This document shows positions 1 to 6,975 of a DNA stretch of 23,659 nt, in pieces. This DNA is from JAGNRR01 sp964612525. Its GTDB lineage: Bacteria; Bacteroidota; Bacteroidia; Chitinophagales; Chitinophagaceae. Made by a program: the position numbers and the translations under genes. The DNA lies in contig CAZTCQ010000038.1 in the NCBI GenBank assembly GCA_964612525.1, positions 1-23,659 on the forward strand, read 5' to 3'. Position 1 is the stretch's first letter, and each line of letters starts with the position of its first letter. The notes below the pieces were generated by a model. It was not told where the DNA came from and made no database searches. It saw nothing but the letters and a program-made list of their open reading frames with translations.

Positions 1-68
1 TGAATTAAGAACTTCTTAGGATTCCTTACAAAGAAAAGTTAGTTCTTTGCCGTAGAAAAAAACTATTT
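1..68. promoter_or_regulatory. Upstream leader of the OmpA-family gene with two short inverted repeats
   Basis: No gene can be assigned here. Two small inverted repeats are visible: TAAGAA-C-TTCTTA at 6-18 and CAAAGAA-N7-TTCTTTG at 29-49. The right arm of the second ends in TTTG about 19 bases before the ATG at 69, which is roughly where a Bacteroidota -7 element (TAnnTTTG) would sit, but the leading TA is missing. The first repeat could equally be the remains of a terminator for a gene left of the window. No Shine-Dalgarno sequence precedes the ATG; the bases before it are an A-rich run. The assignment as a promoter is an inference and is weak. Confidence 0.25.
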
Positions 69-3000
69 ATGAAAAAACTGTTACTTCTTTTCTCCGCATG
101 TACCCTTTTATCATTTGCTTCTGATGCTCAAGAATATTTGGGTTTAAGCACAGGTAATTATTCAGGCCTTCATGGTGTGATGTTACAGCCGGCCAACGTT
201 GCTGATAATCGTTACAAATTTGATATCAATCTTTTCTCAACCAACATTGGGTTTAGAAATAATTACCTCGGTTTTTCAAGAAAGTTTTTCGTAAACAATC
301 GTTTTTCTTTTAAGGATTATGATTCTTATGCAGATTTTAAAAAGAATGTTTTGACCACTCGTGCCTTAAATGGTGACAATGTTTCTTTCAATTTGAACAA
401 TCGCTTGAATCTTCCTTCTGTGATGATTACTACCGGTAAAAAATCGGGAATTGCAATCGGACTACAATCTCGAACGGCGATTGCAGTAGAGAATATGAAT
501 GGAGAATTTGCTGAGCAATTGTATAATGAGTTTGCGAATCCAATAACAGGACGTTCATATGATTTAGGAGGTATGGAAGTTTCTGCAATGAATTGGTTTG
601 AAGGAAGTTTGACTTACGGTAGAGTTTTAATAGATAACGGCAAGCACTTCTTAAAAGCGGGTGTAACTGGAAAGTATTTAGGAGGGATTTCTTCAGCTTA
701 TTTGAATGTGGACGACATGCGTTTGACTGCGACTAGCGATTCTTCTATTAGATTGGATGGTAATAAAGTAGGCTACGGCCATAGTGCTACAAGTATTACT
801 AGTGAGCTAGGAAGAGATTACAGACCTGACGCTAGCGGTGTTGGTTTTGATGCTGGTTTGGTTTATGAGTTTAGAGGTAGAATCAACAAGTTCAAATTTT
901 TAAAGTTTGACAAGAAAGATGAAGAAGTTTATTCAACTACTCGTAGAGATAAAAACAAATACTCATTTAAAGTAGGAGTTTCTTTATTAGACGTAGGACA
1001 GTTAACTTTTAACTCGGTTCCGTTGGCTCGTGATTTTAGCAGCAGTTTGAATAATATTAATATTAGAAATAATGGAATTAATAGTATCAGAACCTTTGAT
1101 ACGTTTTTGAGTAATAATGTGAATTATCTTGCGAACGATACGGCGCGTCAATATTCAGTGGCTATGCCTACCGCCTTGAGCGCCCAATTTGACTTGCATT
1201 TATTCAAAGGGTTTTACGTAAACGCAATGGCTTATATGCCTTTCACGAGCTTAAATAAAGATGCTGACTTCAGAGTATTCACTCCAAACTATTATGCGGT
1301 AACTCCCCGATGGGAAAGTAGAATGGCTGGATTGTATGTTCCAATAGTTTACAACAATAATAATTTGGTAAACAGAGAATTGACGATAGGTAGTACGGTA
1401 CGTTTGGGACCTCTTTTCGTAGGAACTTCCAATTTCTTGACTTTGTTCAAACAGGACAATATTCGAGCAGCTGATTTGCATCTTGGGTTTAAGTTGCCTT
1501 TGGCACATGGCAAGCCTAGTAAAACAGCTGACTGGTTTAAAAAATTCACAAACGATGCTGACGACGAGTTGGAAGTAGAGCAAGTAAAAGAAGTAGATGA
1601 GATAATTGAAGAGAAAACAAAGACTAAGAAGAAAGAAAAGAAAGAGGAAAAAGTGGCTCCAACTCCAGCTCCACAGCCTATTCAAATTATTATTAATAAC
1701 TACAACTCTGCTAGTAAATCAAAAGGTCAGGGAAATACGCAACGCATTGTGGATGTAAATCCTCAAACGGGTGAAACCATGCAACGAACAATTGTAGTTG
1801 GGGAAGATGGTACTCAATATATGGATAGTAATTCAAGTCAAGTGATTCAGAACTACTCGAATCAGGGTGAGGACGTGAAAGAGTTGAACAATATGCAAGA
1901 GCAAATTGAGTATCTAAAGTTTAAGTTGAAACAGAAGGAAGAATTACTCAATGAAATGCAATTAGAGCAAAATCGTATTCAAGACAATTCTTCTAACGAA
2001 GAAAGTAAAAAAAAAATTGATTCGCTAACGAACGAGTATCTCTATAACAACAATTTCGTTTACGAGCCTGCTGCCAGAATCACAGACAAGTCTTCAACGG
2101 AAGCAACTCTTTTTGAGCTTCGCAAAGAATTGTTAGCTCTAGATCGTGTCAACACTAAGTTGGATAGACAGGTGACTGAATTGGCCAAGTCTAACGAGCT
2201 ATTGATAAACCGATTGGATAATCAAGAGGGTAAAACTTCTGTAAATGAGTTGGATTACGTTATAAAAAATTTACAGACTAGTGAAAAACTAGCTCTAAAA
2301 CCAACAAAGGTTTACTATCACGCTTCTCCGGATTATGGTTACGATGATGAGCCAGTAAGAAAAAAGGGTGAAACAATTCAGCCTACAATTACACGCATTC
2401 AAGCTGATCGCAATGCTAATATTAAAGAAACTGTAAAGACGAGTAGTGCTGACGTGAACGTTGCTAAAACCGTTGCGACTACTGCTAATACGGAAGAAAT
2501 CAAAAAGGCAACGGAAGAAAACGATCGATTGCGCAATGAGGTAAAGGATTTACGTTCTGAGTTAAAGAGTTTTGAAAAGAAGGCTAGTAAGAAAAAAAGA
2601 AGGTGGGTTCTTTTTGGAAGTAGAAGAGATAGTAAAATAATAAGAAATGAGGATGTTGAAAATCTAGAAACCAAGGTTCAAGAGATAGTAAAACGTGATA
2701 CGGTTTTTATAGAGAAACCCGTTGAGAAAATTGTTACTAAAGTGATTCGGGATACAGTAATAAATGTAGTTGAAAAAAATAATACAATCACAGAGACAAA
2801 AGTAGAAACTGTAGAGGTAGACAACACAGTTCCCAGACTTTTAAACTTGCCTGCCTACTTTGTATTGTTTGACATAAACTCGGCCTCTATCAAAAAGATC
2901 TTTATGAGTAAGCTAAACTATTATGCTGCTCAACTGAAGAAGTACCCTGAATTAAAGCTTATGCTAACAGGTCATACGGATGCCTCGGGTAATGCTAAAA

Positions 3001-3179
3001 TGAATTTAGCTCTCTCGGAAAGAAGAGCCCGTCAGGTAAGAAATTATTTAATCCAAAAAGGAGTAAGCCGCAATCGGATTAGCACTAGTTTTAATGGTGA
3101 CAAAGATCCTCTAGCTAACAATAAGACCAAAGTTGGTAAAAGTCAAAACAGAAGAGTAGAAGTACTTTTCGTAAACTAA
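69..3179 (+). CDS. Large envelope protein: DUF5723-like N-terminus, coiled coil, C-terminal OmpA domain
   Basis: A 1036-residue protein that probably ties the outer membrane to peptidoglycan. Residues 1-20 form a Sec signal peptide (KKLLLLFSACTLLSF, cut near SDA-QEY). Residues 21 to about 490 are rich in alternating beta strands and resemble the DUF5723 barrel-like proteins of Bacteroidota. About 500-540 is a charged Lys/Glu and Pro/Ala linker. About 600-860 is largely heptad-type coiled coil rich in Glu, Lys and Leu. Residues from about 920 to the end are an OmpA domain with LTGHTD, and Asp971 and Arg986 are spaced 15 residues apart like the diaminopimelate-binding Asp/Arg pair of Acinetobacter OmpA. 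ATG with a signal peptide directly after it supports the start. The gene stands alone on its strand and ends at a strong terminator. The OmpA domain is clear; the DUF5723 assignment is from recall of the family. Confidence 0.85.
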   Translation: MKKLLLLFSACTLLSFASDAQEYLGLSTGNYSGLHGVMLQPANVADNRYKFDINLFSTNIGFRNNYLGFSRKFFVNNRFSFKDYDSYADFKKNVLTTRALNGDNVSFNLNNRLNLPSVMITTGKKSGIAIGLQSRTAIAVENMNGEFAEQLYNEFANPITGRSYDLGGMEVSAMNWFEGSLTYGRVLIDNGKHFLKAGVTGKYLGGISSAYLNVDDMRLTATSDSSIRLDGNKVGYGHSATSITSELGRDYRPDASGVGFDAGLVYEFRGRINKFKFLKFDKKDEEVYSTTRRDKNKYSFKVGVSLLDVGQLTFNSVPLARDFSSSLNNINIRNNGINSIRTFDTFLSNNVNYLANDTARQYSVAMPTALSAQFDLHLFKGFYVNAMAYMPFTSLNKDADFRVFTPNYYAVTPRWESRMAGLYVPIVYNNNNLVNRELTIGSTVRLGPLFVGTSNFLTLFKQDNIRAADLHLGFKLPLAHGKPSKTADWFKKFTNDADDELEVEQVKEVDEIIEEKTKTKKKEKKEEKVAPTPAPQPIQIIINNYNSASKSKGQGNTQRIVDVNPQTGETMQRTIVVGEDGTQYMDSNSSQVIQNYSNQGEDVKELNNMQEQIEYLKFKLKQKEELLNEMQLEQNRIQDNSSNEESKKKIDSLTNEYLYNNNFVYEPAARITDKSSTEATLFELRKELLALDRVNTKLDRQVTELAKSNELLINRLDNQEGKTSVNELDYVIKNLQTSEKLALKPTKVYYHASPDYGYDDEPVRKKGETIQPTITRIQADRNANIKETVKTSSADVNVAKTVATTANTEEIKKATEENDRLRNEVKDLRSELKSFEKKASKKKRRWVLFGSRRDSKIIRNEDVENLETKVQEIVKRDTVFIEKPVEKIVTKVIRDTVINVVEKNNTITETKVETVEVDNTVPRLLNLPAYFVLFDINSASIKKIFMSKLNYYAAQLKKYPELKLMLTGHTDASGNAKMNLALSERRARQVRNYLIQKGVSRNRISTSFNGDKDPLANNKTKVGKSQNRRVEVLFVN

Positions 3180-3201
3180 GGTATCAAGAATTTATCTATA
3201 G

Positions 3202-3233
3202 AAAAGCTTCCGAAAGGAAGCTTTTATTTTTTT
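3202..3233 (+). terminator. Rho-independent terminator of the OmpA-family gene
   Basis: A perfect 10-bp stem, AAAAGCTTCC (3202-3211) with GGAAGCTTTT (3216-3225), is closed by a GAAA tetraloop of the stable C-GNRA-G type and followed by A and seven T (3226-3233). It lies 22 bases after the OmpA stop. The stem also begins with AAAA, so read on the minus strand it ends in UUUU and could weakly terminate hscA transcripts. However, the minus-strand sequence beyond the stem (CTATAGATAAA) is not a U tract. The right arm covers the hscA stop codon (3224-3226). Confidence 0.85.
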
Positions 3234-5077
3234 ATATCTTTTCCGGATAGTGCATTAGAAACAGCAGCATCCATCACACGTTCGGCATAGGGGCGACTGA
3301 TATCGTTCAGCTTTTCTTGCTCTAGTTGAATGGCGTTTTTATCCTTGGTTTCAATCGCTTTTTCTAGTAAAGTTATTTGCTCGCTTGTGGCTTGAACCTC
3401 TTCGTTAGTTATAAACTCCTTATGCTTTTTTAGGAAGTTTTTACTTTGGTCGATTAGCTGCTCAGCCTCGGTTTTAGCTTCTACATAGGCTCGGTGAGCA
3501 ATGTCTTTTTTGGCGTGCGTCATAGAGTCTAACAGCATTTCCTCAACGGCTTCATCAGTGAGTCCATACTGAGGTTTGATCTCAATTTCTTGTGTTGTAT
3601 TACTTCTTAATTCAGTAGCGTTCACCACGAGTATCCCATCAGCATTCAGAGTAAATTTTATTTCAACCTTTGGCAGGCCAGCTGGCATGGCTGGGATATT
3701 TTTCAAAGTAAAGGCCCCTAATTTTCTATTGTCACTTACCACATCGCGTTCTCCTTGAAATACTGAAATTTCAATTCCGGATTGACCATCTTTCTGTGTG
3801 GTATACTGACGAGAAGCCTGAGAAGGAATTTTTGAATTTCTAGTTATGAGTACGTCCATTAAGCCACCCATAGTTTCGATTCCAAGCGATAGGGGCGTCA
3901 CATCTAGTAAGAGGACATCCGTAGTATTTCCTGCTAGAATATCAGCCTGAATGGCGGCACCCAACGAGACAACCTCATCAGGATTTACCTCAACATTTAC
4001 TTCCTGTTTAAAAAAATCTGAAACAGCATTTCGCACAGCGGGAACTCTTGTTGATCCACCCACCATAATGACAGCATCAATTTCATTTACGGATAGTTCG
4101 CTATCTTTCAAAGCTTTCTCGCAACACTCAATAGTTTTGTTTAGCTGCTCTTGAATAAGAGAGTCGAAGGTTGCTTTGTCAATTTTAATTTCTTTATTCT
4201 GGAAGGAGTCACTAAAAGTATCAGCGATGCTCAGTCTCATTTTTGCCTTTTCACTAAGAAGTCGTAAGCTTTGAACAGCTTCTTTGTCCTCATAAAAATC
4301 TTGCTTTAATTTTAATGACTCAAAGAAGTATTTAAAAATAGCCAAATCAAAATCATCGCCTCCCAAGAAAGTGTCGCCGTTAGTGCTAAGGACATCAAAT
4401 ACACCTTTTGACAGTTGAAGTATAGAAATATCGAAGGTGCCTCCACCCAAATCATAAACGGCTATTGTTTTTTCATCGGATGAATCCGTACCGATTCCAT
4501 AGGCTAAACTTGCGGCGGTGGGTTCATTAATAATTCGAAGTACTTCTAACCCAGCTAGTTTTCCCGCGTCACGAGTCGCTTGGCGCTGAGCATCATTAAA
4601 GTAGGCCGGGACAGTGATTACGCACTTGGACACTTTCGTTTTTAGAATATGTTCGGCACGCTCTTTGAGTTCTTTCAAAATGAAGGACGATAGTTCAATG
4701 GGGTTATAAAATGTATCACCAATTTTTATTCGAACTAATTCTGATTGTTCATTATCAATTATTTTATAAGAAAAGAAATCTTCTTTTTCTTTAATATCAT
4801 TATACGATCTTCCTAGTAAGCGTTTGATGCTGTAGATTGTATTAGCGGCATCGGTTTCTAAAAAAGCTTTGGCGTCCTGGCCAACTGTGATGGTGTCACC
4901 GAAATGAATAACTGAAGGTACTATGGCGTTTTGGTCTACTTCTTTCAGGGCCACGGGTTGTTCGGAATTAGGATGAATGACGGAGACTAAACTATTCGTA
5001 GTTCCCAGATCAATTCCTACAATTACCTCTTCTTGTTGAATACTGCCTGTAGCAATATTAATTGGAATTTTAGCCAT
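3224..5077 (-). CDS. hscA: Hsp70-family Fe-S cluster assembly chaperone HscA
   Basis: A 617-residue Hsp70, about the length of E. coli HscA (616) and shorter than DnaK. HscA drives release of Fe-S clusters from the scaffold IscU, helped by the J-protein HscB. The nucleotide-binding domain shows the phosphate-1 motif GIDLGTTNSL (21-30), NEPTAASLAYG (185-194), the phosphate-2 motif DLGGGTFDIS (209-218) and VGGSTRVPAVR (339-349). The linker and first substrate-domain strand follow at about 387-402 (VLLLDVTPLSLGIET). The roughly 20-residue extension before the first motif and the lack of a DnaK-style EEVD tail favour HscA over DnaK. It starts 9 bases after the DUF6089 gene and is probably co-transcribed with it. 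No iscU, hscB or fdx is in view, so the HscA label rests on sequence type alone; another DnaK paralogue is possible. Confidence 0.82.
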   Translation of the reverse strand: MAKIPINIATGSIQQEEVIVGIDLGTTNSLVSVIHPNSEQPVALKEVDQNAIVPSVIHFGDTITVGQDAKAFLETDAANTIYSIKRLLGRSYNDIKEKEDFFSYKIIDNEQSELVRIKIGDTFYNPIELSSFILKELKERAEHILKTKVSKCVITVPAYFNDAQRQATRDAGKLAGLEVLRIINEPTAASLAYGIGTDSSDEKTIAVYDLGGGTFDISILQLSKGVFDVLSTNGDTFLGGDDFDLAIFKYFFESLKLKQDFYEDKEAVQSLRLLSEKAKMRLSIADTFSDSFQNKEIKIDKATFDSLIQEQLNKTIECCEKALKDSELSVNEIDAVIMVGGSTRVPAVRNAVSDFFKQEVNVEVNPDEVVSLGAAIQADILAGNTTDVLLLDVTPLSLGIETMGGLMDVLITRNSKIPSQASRQYTTQKDGQSGIEISVFQGERDVVSDNRKLGAFTLKNIPAMPAGLPKVEIKFTLNADGILVVNATELRSNTTQEIEIKPQYGLTDEAVEEMLLDSMTHAKKDIAHRAYVEAKTEAEQLIDQSKNFLKKHKEFITNEEVQATSEQITLLEKAIETKDKNAIQLEQEKLNDISRPYAERVMDAAVSNALSGKDIKK

Positions 5078-5086
5078 ACTGCAATA

Positions 5087-5932
5087 TTAATGAGAATCCG
5101 GACAACGATAGGTGGGCAAGCGAAAACTTATGAATAAATGTGCCGTGAGGAATTGGTCTCGCGTGGAGCTTATGCCTCTTTGCCTTCCCGGAATTCCTAT
5201 AGGTGTATTTGTAACTTCAGGTGACCGATCCTGTAGCTGAGAGGCATAAGTGGGGTAGGGCGAGTTTACATCGTTAGGAAATAAATCAGAACCCACATAG
5301 GAGGTACTTACGTCGTCTAAATAATCAGTAGTGGTCATCCGGTTAATAACCTCAAAACCCACCGTAGTGCCTTTTGCTAACCAAAATTTTATGCCGGCCC
5401 CTATTGGAAAACTAACTGCTGTCGTGCCATACACTCGATCGCTAAATTGAGGGTAAGACTGCCCCTCGGTTCCCAATGGACGAAGCCTTACTTTGGTGTC
5501 ATTGATTTCAGTGTAGGGGTCGTATTTAAAAATACCCAATCCTAAGGTGATGTAAGGAGTAAATCGATGATCAAAATCGCCAATGTCATATTTAAAAAAA
5601 TGAAAATCAGTCATTATCGAGGCCTCAAAAATGTCTGATTTGAAACTTAGATTTCTCTGTTGCTGGTAAAAATTATTAGTGAAGCGGTCGGCATAGCCTA
5701 TGTGAGCATAGTTGGCTGCCAATCGCATTGCGATGTATCGTGAGAAATTATATTTTACAAATGCACCACCGCTTTGTCTGAAATAGTCAAAACCATACTG
5801 CTGATTTAAATCTCCAAAATAATTGGCTCCGCCCGCGCTTATACCAAATTCAGTTTTACGATAGTACGTCTGGCTAAATGAGCCATAAGAAATACAACTT
5901 AACAATATGACCAGAAGTGCTTTTAGGCGCAT
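5087..5932 (-). CDS. DUF6089-type outer-membrane beta-barrel protein
   Basis: A 281-residue secreted protein. Residues 1-20 are a signal peptide (MRLKALLVILLSCISYGSFS, then Gln). The mature protein starts with a pattern typical of Bacteroidota DUF6089 barrels: a Glu-x-Gly strand, then SAGGANYFGDLN (about 32-43). Alternating hydrophobic and polar strands such as YITLGLGIF and FPIGAGIKF follow, and the C-terminus ends in a strand with Phe and Arg (FISFRLP). An outer-membrane location with 8 or more strands is inferred; no function is known for the family. A promoter lies only 4 bases before the ATG and no other Met occurs near the N-terminus, so the message may be leaderless. It is followed by hscA after 9 bases. 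Confidence 0.75.
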   Translation of the reverse strand: MRLKALLVILLSCISYGSFSQTYYRKTEFGISAGGANYFGDLNQQYGFDYFRQSGGAFVKYNFSRYIAMRLAANYAHIGYADRFTNNFYQQQRNLSFKSDIFEASIMTDFHFFKYDIGDFDHRFTPYITLGLGIFKYDPYTEINDTKVRLRPLGTEGQSYPQFSDRVYGTTAVSFPIGAGIKFWLAKGTTVGFEVINRMTTTDYLDDVSTSYVGSDLFPNDVNSPYPTYASQLQDRSPEVTNTPIGIPGRQRGISSTRDQFLTAHLFISFRLPTYRCPDSH

Positions 5933-5936
5933 TGCT

Positions 5937-5965
5937 CAAAGGTACAACCTTATGAGTTTTACAAA
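5937..5965 (-). promoter_or_regulatory. Bacteroidota-type promoter for DUF6089-hscA
   Basis: On the minus strand, TTTG (5965-5962) is followed after 17 bases by TACCTTTG (5944-5937). This matches the Bacteroidota sigma consensus of TTTG at -33 and TAnnTTTG at -7, with spacing at the lower end of the usual range. The -7 element ends 4 bases before the ATG at 5932, so transcription would begin on or immediately next to the start codon. Confidence 0.55.
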
Positions 5966-6003
5966 TTTGAATACTGTTATAGATTCTTAAAATTCTTGCC
6001 TCT

Positions 6004-6975
6004 TTATTTTGATAAAATCGCAGCCATCTTGGTCAGGTCCTCCTCAAGAAGACGCTGAGTGCTAGACATTGCACCAAAACCGAGTTCTATAATTTTGCCA
6101 CCTTGTATCCCTATCATTTTACCGCTTTTATTTTGCAGGAGCGCATTCACAGCGGCATAACCCATTTTGCTGGCTAAAATTCTGTCAAAAGCGCTGGGCG
6201 AGCCTCCTCTTTGAATATGTCCTAGAATGGTCACTCGGCTTTGTAAATTCGGAACTTTATCGAGTAGATACTCATTTATTTTTTGAGCTCCGCCAAATTC
6301 ATCACCTTCTGCCACTATGATTAGATTGGTCTGTTTATTTCGTTTTCTATCATCCGTGACTTCTTTTACAAATCGATCAAAATCTTCTTGCATTTCGGGA
6401 ATGAAGATGTGCTGCGCTCCGCAAGAAATGCCACTACTCAAGGCTAAATATCCAGCATCGCGTCCCATAACTTCTACGATAAAAATTCTGTCATGAGCCT
6501 CAGCGGTATCTTTAATTTTATCAATAGCCGAGACAGCGGTGTTGAGTGCTGTGTCAAAACCAATGGTATAATCTGTGCCCACAATATCGTTATCAATTGT
6601 TCCGGGAACCCCAATCACCTTTATATCATGCTCTTCGAATAGTTTTTGGGCGCCCTTAAAACTTCCGTCACCGCCAATTACGACTAGGGCTTCCACTCCC
6701 TGCTTTTTTAAATTAGCCGCTGCGATAGCTCTTCCTTCTTTCTCAAAAAAATCTTGACAACGAGCGGTTTTGAGCATAGTTCCTCCTCGCTGCAAAATAT
6801 TTGCTACAGCAGTGGTGGGCAATAATTTCATGTCATTTTCTATCAAGCCCTGAAATCCTCTCATGATACCTATGCAGTCTACTGTATTATGTAAGGCGGT
6901 TCGGCACACAGAACGAATAACGGCATTCATGCCTGGAGCGTCACCTCCGCTAGTTAAAACTCCTATTTTTTTCAT
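6004..6975 (-). CDS. pfkA: ATP-dependent 6-phosphofructokinase
   Basis: A 323-residue cytosolic enzyme (E. coli PfkA is 320) that phosphorylates fructose 6-phosphate to fructose 1,6-bisphosphate, the committed step of glycolysis. Visible motifs are TSGGDAPGMNAVIR (8-21) for nucleotide binding, GGDGS (101-105), the catalytic PGTIDND (124-130, Asp128 as base), EVMGRDAGY for substrate binding and GHIQRGGSP near residue 250. Gly104 and Gly125 are the residues found in ATP-using enzymes; pyrophosphate-dependent relatives carry Asp and Lys at those places, so ATP is the likely donor. The start codon overlaps the stop of the upstream M1 peptidase gene as ATGA (6975-6972), which points to translational coupling. 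Confidence 0.96.
   Translation of the reverse strand: MKKIGVLTSGGDAPGMNAVIRSVCRTALHNTVDCIGIMRGFQGLIENDMKLLPTTAVANILQRGGTMLKTARCQDFFEKEGRAIAAANLKKQGVEALVVIGGDGSFKGAQKLFEEHDIKVIGVPGTIDNDIVGTDYTIGFDTALNTAVSAIDKIKDTAEAHDRIFIVEVMGRDAGYLALSSGISCGAQHIFIPEMQEDFDRFVKEVTDDRKRNKQTNLIIVAEGDEFGGAQKINEYLLDKVPNLQSRVTILGHIQRGGSPSAFDRILASKMGYAAVNALLQNKSGKMIGIQGGKIIELGFGAMSSTQRLLEEDLTKMAAILSK

Noticed and set aside
1251..1685. Open frame on the minus strand inside the OmpA-family gene that looks like a hydrophobic protein
   Set aside because: It is the reverse complement of Lys/Glu-rich coding sequence, which reads as Phe/Leu-rich. The plus frame has a signal peptide and an OmpA domain. The same holds for the minus frame at 2399-2674.
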